Below are positions 1-5,583 of a DNA stretch of 5,842 bases, one piece after another. The first letter of the stretch is position 1. Every line of letters starts with the position of its first letter. Source of the stretch: Bacillota bacterium (GTDB taxonomy: Bacteria; Bacillota; Bacilli; Thermoactinomycetales; DSM-44946); the NCBI GenBank assembly GCA_021793745.1, contig JAJYSD010000102.1:1-5842 (forward strand). The letters run 5' to 3'. The position numbers and the translations under genes are program-made. Under the pieces are notes generated by a model. That model saw nothing but the letters and a program-made list of their open reading frames with translations. It ran no database searches and had not been told where the DNA came from.

Positions 1-2
1 CC

Positions 3-59
3 CTGTCTGCAGCCTCGTGAAGGGCGATGCCCTCCGCTTTTTTCGGCTCCCCCAGACAG
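3..59. repeat. Nested inverted repeats at the left edge of the window
   Basis: CTGTCTG at 3-9 is the exact reverse complement of CAGACAG at 53-59. Inside it, AGCC at 11-14 pairs with GGCT at 45-48, separated from the outer arm by an asymmetric internal loop. Further in, AGGGC at 21-25 pairs with GCCCT at 29-33 around a 3-nt loop. The result would be one long imperfect hairpin with an inner stem-loop. A T6 run at 38-43 follows the inner stem on the plus strand, so a weak plus-strand terminator is possible. On the minus strand the same bases could be a structured leader or a terminator for the TM2 gene, but any U-tract would lie outside the window. Coding is not excluded: all three minus-strand frames stay open from about 83 to the edge. 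I do not recognise a known RNA family. Confidence 0.35.
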
Positions 60-101
60 CTCTTTCGATCCAGAAAGCTCCTTAACCTCAAAAGCCTGAG
101 A

Positions 102-452
102 TTACGCGCTTTGGCGCATGACTTGCGCGATGATCTCCTTTTCGATATCCTCATTCAAGCGTTTGACATAACCATAGAGTAAAAAATAATCGATAAAAAC
201 CCAGATGCCAACGATCCAGATCAGAAGGAATCCAACATAGATGAACATTGTAATAATTCCGAGGAGGGTGAGCACCAACTGCGCGACGGCCGTTCCCGTC
301 TTCCCCACATAAAACCGATGGGCACCAAAAATCCCCAGAAAGAAAGCAAACAGGTACGCCACTACCATCGACTTTTTCTTGAGTTCCATCTCACTTTGAA
401 CCACCGCCAACTGCTCTTGGCTCAACTGCTGTTTCAGCGACAGATTGGACAT
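102..452 (-). CDS. TM2-domain small membrane protein
   Basis: A 116-residue membrane protein with the TM2 domain signature. The first helix (about residues 28-45) ends in the diagnostic GIFGAHRFYVG stretch (residues 40-50), with the G-x-x-G-x-H-x-F-Y-x-G spacing. A second hydrophobic region (about 56-93) ends in a W-x-x-x-D-type motif (WVFIDYF, 84-90). The first 27 residues are polar and probably helical (many Q, E and K), and the C-terminal tail from about 97 is charged, so both ends may be cytoplasmic. TM2 proteins are widespread in bacteria but have no agreed biochemical role, and I infer none here. The start is secure: ATG at 450-452 lies 7 nt after an AGGAGG ribosome binding site, with a sigma-A-like promoter about 50 nt upstream. 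It is probably transcribed separately from the larger membrane protein gene upstream of it. Confidence 0.9.
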   Translation of the reverse strand: MSNLSLKQQLSQEQLAVVQSEMELKKKSMVVAYLFAFFLGIFGAHRFYVGKTGTAVAQLVLTLLGIITMFIYVGFLLIWIVGIWVFIDYFLLYGYVKRLNEDIEKEIIAQVMRQSA

Positions 453-459
453 TTACGTT

Positions 460-465
460 CCTCCT
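460..465 (-). promoter_or_regulatory. Ribosome binding site of the TM2 gene
   Basis: Reads AGGAGG on the minus strand, a perfect Shine-Dalgarno core, 7 nt before the ATG. It fixes the start of the TM2 gene and suggests efficient translation. Confidence 0.85.
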
Positions 466-500
466 GTAAGATTATGACGAATTCAGGTGTTTTCCAATTC

Positions 501-530
501 ATTATAGATAAAACCCTCGACGAAAAACAA
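501..530 (-). promoter_or_regulatory. Sigma-A-like promoter for the TM2 gene
   Basis: On the minus strand a perfect -10 box TATAAT (501-506) is preceded, 18 nt upstream, by a -35-like TTGTTT (525-530). Transcription would start near 494, giving a leader of about 40 nt that carries the ribosome binding site. The segment is AT-rich against GC-rich neighbours and lies in the 106-nt gap between two genes. The -35 matches the consensus at only 3 of 6 positions. Confidence 0.65.
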
Positions 531-540
531 GCCATTTTTT

Positions 541-566
541 AAAAAAGCAGGCTTCCCTTCAGTCCT
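541..566 (-). terminator. Possible weak terminator after the 12-helix membrane protein gene
   Basis: On the minus strand AGGACT (561-566) can pair with AGCCT (549-553) with one bulged A and a 7-nt loop. This is followed by GC and a U6 tract (541-546). The stem overlaps the stop codon of the upstream gene. The stem is short and bulged, so termination may be partial; the position just before the TM2 promoter supports the reading. Confidence 0.35.
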
Positions 567-1779
567 CGGTGCCCCCCCGGGCAAAGCTCCACCACATCAG
601 AACGATCCCGAACAGGAGCATCAGGCTGGCCAACAGAAGCCCCTCCGGGGTGTAGGGGATCTGCGGCGCGCCGGTCCATTCCGCCAATCCCTGCAAAAAC
701 AGCAGAACCTCCGTCAACAAAAACCCCCCGTAAAAGACGGTCAATCCATACCGAATCCGCCGGTCGGCCCTCCAGATGCCGGCCATCCCGTACTGGAGAA
801 GGATGAACAGGCTGACAAATCCCAGCAGGACCAGATGCAGGTAACCGATCACCACGCTGCGGCTTTCGTAGATGCGTTCCGCCAAAGCCGGTACAAGGAG
901 TCCCAGCTCCAGGAGGCTTTTGATCCCAAGCACCAGCATCGTCAAAAAGAGGCCGGCGGTGATCAGCCTGGGGTAATGCCTTTGCAGAGAGCGCCACCCT
1001 TCCTTGAAGGACCCCAATAGGAGAACGATGGCCAACAACTGGGCGACCCCCGCCGCAGCGGCCAGCCCTTCCGCAACCGGTCCCGGTTCCGCCCACAGGA
1101 TGGAGTGAAAATACCCTGGAAACAATGCGATCAGGTACATCCAGAACCCGATCTTCAGCTTTCTCTCATCCAGGGGGATCTCCCTCCGCCGAAGCAGGAG
1201 GACGAAGGTTCCGATCAAAAACAGCAGGAGCCATCCATTGTATTGGAAATGCAAATAAAAATAGATGGCCATGTCGTACCAGGCCGTTTCCTTTAATCCC
1301 CGGGCAGCGATGTAGGCGAGGGAATAAGGCCCGACGGAAGAGAGGACGAGGGCGACCAGGGAGCCGTAGATAAAACGGGCCCCGATTTCGGAAAAGGAAG
1401 GGTTTTGCCGGATCGTCCGATAGATGATAAAGGCGATCCAGTATTCCACAAAAATATGCAGCGTCGACGCGGCGATGGATATCGGTCCATAACCCTGATA
1501 CAAAAAGGCGATCAACATCGCCAGGGAAATCCCGACCAGGGCCGAGGCCGCCACGGTGGCTTGCCTTTTTTGGCGCACGCGGGGTCCGTAAATGCGGAGA
1601 AAAAGGATGAAGCAGCCAAAAAACGCCCAACCCAGAAGAGCAAAGTGGGAATGGGCGTGGAGCACATGGGGATAAGGGACGAAGGATACAGGAGCAAAGG
1701 GGAAAGCGCGCATCCAAACCCCGGATACAGCCACCAACGCAAAAAACAGGTAGGAAAGATGGACAAAGCTCCTCGGCAC
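559..1779 (-). CDS. 12-helix membrane protein resembling heme-copper oxidase subunit I
   Basis: From the GTG at 1777-1779 this gives 406 residues with about twelve hydrophobic segments (near 6-26, 43-64, 76-98, 101-121, 136-158, 170-197, 209-229, 237-257, 272-297, 309-331, 343-368 and 379-400). Histidines sit in or beside helices: HAHSH (41-45), TLHIFVEYW (106-114), YFYLHFQYNGW (173-183), GYFHSILW (222-229) and GYLHLVLLG (312-320). This recalls heme-copper oxidase subunit I and related orphan membrane proteins seen in Bacillales and Bacteroidetes. A heme-binding or gas/redox role is inference, not shown. No oxidase subunit II or III, or assembly gene, is nearby. The reading frame stays open upstream to 2037, but that stretch overlaps the terminator and the 120-residue gene and looks non-coding. 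The chosen GTG has an AAGGGGG-type ribosome binding site 10 nt away. TTG at 1786-1788, or an ATGATG at 1815-1820 joined by a frameshift, are alternatives. Confidence 0.75.
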   Translation of the reverse strand: MPRSFVHLSYLFFALVAVSGVWMRAFPFAPVSFVPYPHVLHAHSHFALLGWAFFGCFILFLRIYGPRVRQKRQATVAASALVGISLAMLIAFLYQGYGPISIAASTLHIFVEYWIAFIIYRTIRQNPSFSEIGARFIYGSLVALVLSSVGPYSLAYIAARGLKETAWYDMAIYFYLHFQYNGWLLLFLIGTFVLLLRRREIPLDERKLKIGFWMYLIALFPGYFHSILWAEPGPVAEGLAAAAGVAQLLAIVLLLGSFKEGWRSLQRHYPRLITAGLFLTMLVLGIKSLLELGLLVPALAERIYESRSVVIGYLHLVLLGFVSLFILLQYGMAGIWRADRRIRYGLTVFYGGFLLTEVLLFLQGLAEWTGAPQIPYTPEGLLLASLMLLFGIVLMWWSFARGGTED

Positions 1780-1815
1780 GATGAACAAGCCCCCTTTCCC
1801 GGATCCTTCGCTTCC

Positions 1816-1844
1816 ATCATGCTCCTTCAGGGCGAAAGAATCAA
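1816..1844 (-). promoter_or_regulatory. Candidate promoter for the 12-helix membrane protein gene
   Basis: On the minus strand TTGATT (1839-1844) is separated by exactly 17 nt from CATGAT (1816-1821); each box matches the sigma-A consensus at 4 of 6 positions. Transcription would begin near 1809, about 30 nt before the GTG start at 1779. It lies just after the operon terminator, where a new promoter is needed. If it is real, the ATGATG at 1815-1820 is part of the promoter and not a start codon. Confidence 0.4.
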
Positions 1845-1873
1845 CCGCCGGAGGAGAAGCGCCACAAAAACGT

Positions 1874-1903
1874 AAAGAAAAAAATTGGCGCCGAAACGAC
1901 GCC
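1874..1903 (-). terminator. Intrinsic terminator ending the glucokinase-rapZ-crh operon
   Basis: On the minus strand GGCGTCGTTTCGGCGCC (1887-1903) folds into a 7-bp stem (six Watson-Crick pairs and one G-U) with a UUU loop. It is followed by AA, then U7 (1878-1884), then CUUU. It begins 37 nt after the stop codon of the 120-residue gene, so it marks the likely end of the upstream operon and separates it from the membrane protein gene below. Confidence 0.85.
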
Positions 1904-1939
1904 CATCTCGAACCACCATCGGTTTGTCTGTCCCCGCAC

Positions 1940-2302
1940 CTACATCCGGCAGTAGAGGCGGAATTTCTCCGAGCACCGCGCCCGGATATGTTCGTTGAGA
2001 AAGGGATAGTGAAAATCGTTGTCCCCGATGCGGACAACCACTTCGCAGGTATCTTCCTTCTGCTCGATGTTGACGATCTTCACATCCGTAGAATTCAACT
2101 TTTTCCGGATATCCTGCAGTTGCTGATTCACCTTATCCAGAGCGCGCAGATACATCAGATGAATCGGTTCGCGAAGAAGCAGATTCACCTCGGACAAGGC
2201 CGATATGTCGTGACGGATCGCCTTCTTGAGGGTCTCCATCGAAACCAGTTCCTCAATCCAATCCATGATCTCCGAAAAGGAGTTGATGGCCTTTCTCGCC
2301 AC
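1940..2302 (-). CDS. Conserved-looking hypothetical protein, 120 residues
   Basis: I do not recognise this protein. It is soluble, with no signal peptide or membrane segment. Residues 1-70 are mostly predicted helix, with a heptad-like, coiled-coil-leaning stretch at about 48-70 (LMYLRALDKVNQQLQDIRKK). Residues 72-100 look like beta strands (VKIVNIE, CEVVVRIG, DFHYPF), and a short basic helix follows with Cys110 and Cys118. A helical N-terminus with a small beta C-terminal unit could form dimers; that is inference. The start is GTG, set by a GGAGGAG ribosome binding site 8 nt upstream (2311-2317). The gene begins 23 nt after the crh-like stop and is followed by a strong terminator, so it is the last gene of the operon. 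In B. subtilis the gene after crh is yvcN, an acetyltransferase-like gene, so this one is a lineage-specific addition or replacement. Confidence 0.8.
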   Translation of the reverse strand: MARKAINSFSEIMDWIEELVSMETLKKAIRHDISALSEVNLLLREPIHLMYLRALDKVNQQLQDIRKKLNSTDVKIVNIEQKEDTCEVVVRIGDNDFHYPFLNEHIRARCSEKFRLYCRM

Positions 2303-2310
2303 TTCCGGCT

Positions 2311-2317
2311 CTCCTCC
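2311..2317 (-). promoter_or_regulatory. Ribosome binding site supporting a GTG start
   Basis: Reads GGAGGAG on the minus strand, 8 nt before the GTG at 2300-2302. It decides the start of the 120-residue gene over the internal ATG at codon 13. Confidence 0.8.
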
Positions 2318-2325
2318 AGCTTTCT

Positions 2326-2586
2326 TTAAGCCTCTTCTTTGCTGACCATTTCCGCGAGGGCCTCCACCGCTTTTTCGGCATCAGGACCGTCTGCAGAGAT
2401 GACGATCTCCGTTCCCTTGGCCACGGCAAGGCTCATGATTCCCATGATGCTCTTGGCGTTAACCTTCTTCTCTTCCTTCTGGACGAAAATTTCCGAAGTG
2501 TACTTGTTCGCTTCCTGAACGAACAGGGCGGCCGGACGGGCATGGAGACCGGTTTGCAGGTTGACGACAACGCGTTTTTCTACCAT
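2326..2586 (-). CDS. crh: HPr/Crh-family phosphocarrier with both His15 and Ser46
   Basis: An 86-residue HPr-fold protein at the position of crh, directly after whiA. The TGLHARPAA motif (12-20) contains His15, which PTS enzyme I phosphorylates in HPr. VNAKSIMGIMSLA (42-54) contains Ser46, the site for HPr kinase/phosphorylase; Ser46-phosphorylated HPr or Crh binds CcpA in carbon catabolite control. The segment LFVQEAN (21-27) and the Ser46 region closely match B. subtilis Crh as I recall it, but B. subtilis Crh has Gln15. This protein therefore has a Crh-like body and location with an HPr-like active site. It may be bifunctional or may be the only HPr of the organism; the window cannot tell. 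The start is the ATG at 2584-2586 with AAGAGGGGG 8 nt upstream. An upstream in-frame ATG at 2616 would add ten residues absent from the family and has no ribosome binding site. The symbol follows position; ptsH would suit the residues equally well. Confidence 0.92.
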   Translation of the reverse strand: MVEKRVVVNLQTGLHARPAALFVQEANKYTSEIFVQKEEKKVNAKSIMGIMSLAVAKGTEIVISADGPDAEKAVEALAEMVSKEEA

Positions 2587-2594
2587 TTCGTTTT

Positions 2595-2603
2595 CCCCCT
2601 CTT
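2595..2603 (-). promoter_or_regulatory. Ribosome binding site of the HPr/Crh gene
   Basis: Reads AAGAGGGGG on the minus strand, 8 nt before the ATG at 2584-2586. It favours this start over the ATG 30 nt further upstream. Confidence 0.7.
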
Positions 2604-2630
2604 GGCATGTTTGCAAATCAATGATGTGGA

Positions 2631-2653
2631 ACCCGGTGGAGTAAAAGCCGGGT
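2631..2653 (-). other. Stem-loop between whiA and the HPr/Crh gene
   Basis: ACCCGG (2648-2653 read on the minus strand) pairs perfectly with CCGGGT (2631-2636) around an 11-nt loop. It begins just after the whiA stop codon. No U-tract follows, so it is not a standard terminator. It could protect or delimit mRNA ends so that the downstream gene is expressed at a different level, but a 6-bp GC-rich palindrome could also arise by chance. Confidence 0.4.
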
Positions 2654-2655
2654 GA

Positions 2656-3612
2656 TTAACCCTCCGTATGGCGCCGCAGCTGGTTAGCAATTTCATCCAG
2701 CTTGCGCAGGCGGTGATTGACCGCCGATTTGCTCACCTTTCCGCCGGGAAGCATCTGTCCCAACTCCGTCAAGGTGATCTCGGGATACTTCAACCGCACC
2801 TCGGCGACCTCCCGCAACCGAGCGGGCAATTGATCCAACCCCAGTTCCCGTTCGATCAGCCGGATGTTTTCAATCTGGCGCATCGCCGCCTGGATCGTTT
2901 TGTTCAAATTGGCCGTTTCGCAGTTGACGAGGCGGTTGACCGAGTTGCGCATATCCTTCATGATCCGGACATCTTCGAAATGGAGCAGCGATTGATGGGC
3001 GCCGATGATGCTGAGAAACTCCCCGATCTTGTCCCCTTCCTTAATATAAACCACATATCCCTTTTTTCTTTCGATCACTTTGGCGTGAAGGTGAAACCGG
3101 TTCATCAGGCGGCAGATGGCCGCGGCGTGGTCCTGGTAAGTGGTGACGATCTCCAGATGATAGGAGCCGCTGTCGGGATTGTTCACGGAACCGCTGGCCA
3201 TGAATGCCCCGCGAAGATAAGCGCGGCGGCAGCAGGAGGACCGGATCAGCTCCGGATCGATGCCTTCCGTTTGTGTGAGCCTGTCCCCGTGTCCCCTTTG
3301 CAGGATTTTCAGGTCCAGGAGCACCCGCTTCGCATCCTCGGTGAGGCGGTTGAAGTAAACATTGTTTTTCTTCAACCGCACCTTCTTGCGGACCAGAACC
3401 TCCGGATGGATCCCGTACAATCCCTTGAACAGCGTAAAGATGTGCCGCGCAATGGCAGCGTTTTCCGTGGTCACATCCAATACGATGGAGCGGCGGTGGA
3501 GGGAAACCGTCCCGTTGATCCGTACCAGGGCGGACAGTTCCGCCCTCCGGCAACACGGAGGGGATTCCACCCGAGTCAGCTCGTTTTTTGATTGGGCGGC
3601 AAAGGATGACAT
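2656..3612 (-). CDS. whiA: WhiA, DNA-binding regulator of cell division
   Basis: A 318-residue WhiA, the normal length. The N-terminus ([19 protein letters not shown], from residue 11) is the family hallmark. Residues of about 20-215 form the LAGLIDADG-homing-endonuclease-like domain, which has lost nuclease activity in WhiA. It includes [17 protein letters not shown] (127-143) as the second repeat. The C-terminal region holds the helix-turn-helix: [10 protein letters not shown] (230-239) leads into it, and [11 protein letters not shown] (281-291) with [12 protein letters not shown] (294-305) forms the recognition part. WhiA drives sporulation septation in Streptomyces; in Bacillus it influences Z-ring formation and chromosome segregation. 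The start ATG lies 16 nt after the yvcK stop, with an AGAGGTG ribosome binding site 5 nt upstream, so the two genes are surely co-transcribed. No frameshift or missing domain was seen. Confidence 0.97.
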   Translation of the reverse strand: MSSFAAQSKNELTRVESPPCCRRAELSALVRINGTVSLHRRSIVLDVTTENAAIARHIFTLFKGLYGIHPEVLVRKKVRLKKNNVYFNRLTEDAKRVLLDLKILQRGHGDRLTQTEGIDPELIRSSCCRRAYLRGAFMASGSVNNPDSGSYHLEIVTTYQDHAAAICRLMNRFHLHAKVIERKKGYVVYIKEGDKIGEFLSIIGAHQSLLHFEDVRIMKDMRNSVNRLVNCETANLNKTIQAAMRQIENIRLIERELGLDQLPARLREVAEVRLKYPEITLTELGQMLPGGKVSKSAVNHRLRKLDEIANQLRRHTEG

Positions 3613-3628
3613 GGGGCCACCTCTTCTC

Positions 3629-4630
3629 TTATCCGCTGTAGCGGCGCCGTTTCCGGCTTCTGATCAGTTTGAGGATGTGCCAGCTGAGCCGGTCGGCATC
3701 GTGGCGCAGGTAGGAATCGGAACCGTACAGCAGCAGATTGTCGGCAATCACATGACACCCCAAATCCTTGAGACGATCGATATCCGGAAGAACGGTGTCC
3801 GCCCCTTTCGCAGCATACTTTTGCTGGATTGCAGGCGGCGGTACCGCGTTGTTGACAACCACCGTGTCAAAAAAGCGGTCCCCGACATGATCGTAAATCG
3901 CCTGGACGTGATCCGAGGCGGTAAAACCGTCGGTCTCTCCCGGTTGCGTCATCACGTTGCAGATGTAGACCTTGACGGCTTCGGATGCGCGAATCGCCCC
4001 GGCCACCCCCCTCACCAGAAGGTTGGGCAAAATGCTCGTATAGAGGCTTCCGGGGCCGATGACGATGGCATCCGCCTGGGCGATGGCATCGAGAACCTCT
4101 TCATGGGGATCGGGGTGGGGCGGGTGCAGAAAGACGCGTCGGATTTTCTTCCCGGACTTGGGGATTTGCGACTCTCCGCGGATGATGGTGCCATCGGTCA
4201 TCTCCGCCATCAGCACCACATCCTGCGAACTGGCCGGCAGCACCTGTCCCCGCACCGCCAGCACGCGGCTCATCTCCTCGATGGCCTGGGTGAAATCGCC
4301 GGTGATCTCCTTCAGCGCCGCCAGCATCAAGTTGCCCAGCGAATGCCCCGCCAGGCCGTCTCCGTTGGTAAAACGGTGTTGCAGCACGTTTTCCAACAGC
4401 GGTTCCGTATCGGCCAGGGCGATGAGCACATTGCGCACATCCCCGGGGGGAGGCATTTTCATATCGTTGCGGAGGCGTCCGGAGCTTCCCCCATCGTCCG
4501 CCACCGTCACGACGGCGGTAATATCGACGTGGGCCTTCTTCAACCCGCGCAACAAAACCGGCAGCCCCGTCCCCCCGCCAATCGCCACGACGTGGGGACG
4601 GCGGGACTCTCCCATGGGGTAATCTTTCAT
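3629..4630 (-). CDS. yvcK: YvcK/MgfK, UDP-sugar-binding gluconeogenesis factor
   Basis: A 333-residue member of the YvcK/CofD-like family. Diagnostic stretches are the nucleotide-binding loop IGGGTGLP (17-24), [12 protein letters not shown] (43-54), PPPGDVRN (60-67), [10 protein letters not shown] (94-103), [14 protein letters not shown] (192-205) and [12 protein letters not shown] (225-236). YvcK binds UDP-GlcNAc and is needed for normal cell shape and wall synthesis on gluconeogenic carbon sources. In B. subtilis it is phosphorylated by PrkC; I cannot confirm the equivalent threonine here. CofD itself is a transferase for coenzyme F420, but the rapZ-whiA context makes YvcK the right call. 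The frame is open upstream to 4702, into rapZ. The ATG at 4628-4630 is chosen because GAGGTG lies 6 nt before it and it starts 19 nt after the rapZ stop. A second ATG at codon 6 is possible. The basic C-terminus (RSRKRRR) is probably cytosolic. Confidence 0.96.
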   Translation of the reverse strand: MKDYPMGESRRPHVVAIGGGTGLPVLLRGLKKAHVDITAVVTVADDGGSSGRLRNDMKMPPPGDVRNVLIALADTEPLLENVLQHRFTNGDGLAGHSLGNLMLAALKEITGDFTQAIEEMSRVLAVRGQVLPASSQDVVLMAEMTDGTIIRGESQIPKSGKKIRRVFLHPPHPDPHEEVLDAIAQADAIVIGPGSLYTSILPNLLVRGVAGAIRASEAVKVYICNVMTQPGETDGFTASDHVQAIYDHVGDRFFDTVVVNNAVPPPAIQQKYAAKGADTVLPDIDRLKDLGCHVIADNLLLYGSDSYLRHDADRLSWHILKLIRSRKRRRYSG

Positions 4631-4649
4631 CCTTGACACCTCAATTTCT

Positions 4650-5522
4650 TTACGCATCCTTCCTGATATCCCGATGCGCAACCCGACAGCTTTCCTTTTC
4701 ACCGAAAATCCGGGAAAGATGCTCCGCGATGGCCACCGAACGATGTTTCCCCCCCGTGCATCCGATCCCCACCACCAGCTGCGTCTTCCCTTCCCGGTGA
4801 TAATGGGGGAGGAGGAAGGCCAAAAGATCCTTCAACTTGTCAACGAACTTCCGGGTCTCCTCCCATTTCATCACATATTCGTATACATCCGCATCCTTTC
4901 CGGTATGGGGGCGAAGGGATTTCACATAGTGGGGATTGGGCAAAAACCGGACGTCGAAAACCAGATCCACGTCGATGGGAACCCCGTACTTGAAACCGAA
5001 GGAAAGGAAGGTGACCGTCATTTGCTCCTGTTCGGAGCGGCCGAATCGGGCGGCGATCTTTTCCTTCAGCTGGCTCGGTTTCAGGTGACTGGTGTCGATA
5101 ATGTGATGGGCTCGCCCTTTGATCTCCTCGAGGAGTTTCCGTTCCTGCAGGATCCCGTCCAGAGGCGTTCCATCCCGGGAGAGGGGATGGCGGCGTCGGG
5201 TCTCTTTGTACCGCCGTACCAAGGCCTGGTCACTGGCCTCCAGGAAAAGAATCTGATAATGAATCCGATGCTTTTCCAGGGTGTCCAGGGACTCAAACAG
5301 GGAGGAAAAGAACTCCCTGCCGCGGAGATCGATCACCAACGCGGCCTTTCGCAGCTTCCCCTTGGATCGCTCCAGGAGCTCCACAAACTTGGGAAGCAGA
5401 ATGGGCGGCAGGTTGTCAATGCAAAAAAACCCGAGGTCCTCCAGGCTTTGTACGGCTACGGTTTTGCCCGCACCCGACATGCCCGTGATCACCACCAGGT
5501 TGATGCCTTTGCCCGCGTCCAT
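4650..5522 (-). CDS. rapZ: RapZ/YvcJ, P-loop nucleotide-binding protein
   Basis: A 290-residue protein, close to E. coli RapZ (284) and B. subtilis YvcJ (295). The Walker A loop is GMSGAGKT (14-21), followed by the family motif FFCIDNLPP (32-40) and a Walker B-like ALVIDLRG (61-68). The C-terminal domain carries SFGFKYG (174-180), VRFLPNPHY (191-199), the phosphate-binding-like [10 protein letters not shown] (254-263) and HRD (283-285). YvcJ hydrolyses ATP and GTP. In E. coli RapZ is an RNA-binding adaptor controlling glucosamine-6-phosphate synthase through GlmY/GlmZ sRNAs, but Bacilli use a glmS ribozyme, so the role here is less clear; in B. subtilis it affects competence. The start ATG is 32 nt after the glucokinase stop, with a GGGGGAG ribosome binding site close by and a candidate promoter just upstream. 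Confidence 0.97.
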   Translation of the reverse strand: MDAGKGINLVVITGMSGAGKTVAVQSLEDLGFFCIDNLPPILLPKFVELLERSKGKLRKAALVIDLRGREFFSSLFESLDTLEKHRIHYQILFLEASDQALVRRYKETRRRHPLSRDGTPLDGILQERKLLEEIKGRAHHIIDTSHLKPSQLKEKIAARFGRSEQEQMTVTFLSFGFKYGVPIDVDLVFDVRFLPNPHYVKSLRPHTGKDADVYEYVMKWEETRKFVDKLKDLLAFLLPHYHREGKTQLVVGIGCTGGKHRSVAIAEHLSRIFGEKESCRVAHRDIRKDA

Positions 5523-5553
5523 TCTACTCCCCCCTTTTCTCCGCTTTCTCTAT

Positions 5554-5583
5554 ATTATATGTTTCCATTCCCCCCATGAGCAA
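5554..5583 (-). promoter_or_regulatory. Candidate sigma-A promoter for the rapZ operon
   Basis: On the minus strand a perfect -10 box TATAAT (5554-5559) follows a -35-like TTGCTC (5578-5583) with an 18-nt spacer. Transcription would start near 5547, about 25 nt before the rapZ ATG, leaving room for the ribosome binding site. The -10 box overlaps the glucokinase stop codon (5555-5557) and the -35 lies in its last codons. It would allow rapZ-yvcK-whiA-crh to be transcribed apart from glucokinase. Confidence 0.5.

Noticed and set aside
1..60. A fluoride riboswitch on the plus strand, suggested by GGGCGATG near 22-29.
   Set aside because: The remaining conserved elements and pseudoknot pairing of that class are not present, and there is no plus-strand gene downstream.
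1827..1919. A 30-codon minus-strand ORF starting ATG at 1917-1919, with a hydrophobic segment like a one-helix small protein, ending just at AAGGAG.
   Set aside because: It runs straight through the intrinsic terminator at 1874-1903, and the U-tract itself supplies the Phe/Leu/Tyr/Val codons. There is no good ribosome binding site, only a weak GGGGA about 11 nt upstream.
1780..2037. The N-terminal extension of the 12-helix protein to 492 residues.
   Set aside because: The extra residues are low-complexity, rich in R, S and G and without hydrophobic pattern. They overlap the 120-residue gene and the terminator, and no ribosome binding site supports the distal ATG.
2587..2616. A ten-residue N-terminal extension of the HPr/Crh protein.
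   Set aside because: The family begins directly with the beta strand seen from the ATG at 2586, and that start has its own ribosome binding site, while the upstream ATG has none.
2668..3591. A 307-codon plus-strand ORF and similar long plus-strand frames over rapZ and the membrane protein gene.
   Set aside because: These are complementary-strand shadows of real minus-strand genes, without supported starts or recognisable motifs.
3362..4636. A 424-codon plus-strand ORF.
   Set aside because: It lies antisense to whiA and yvcK, both of which have strong family motifs and good ribosome binding sites. Its translation shows no recognisable domain, and long antisense ORFs are common in GC-rich genes.
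4631..4702. A longer YvcK start reaching into rapZ.
   Set aside because: The extra residues come from overlapping rapZ coding sequence. The ATG at 4630 has a GAGGTG site and gives a family-typical N-terminus.
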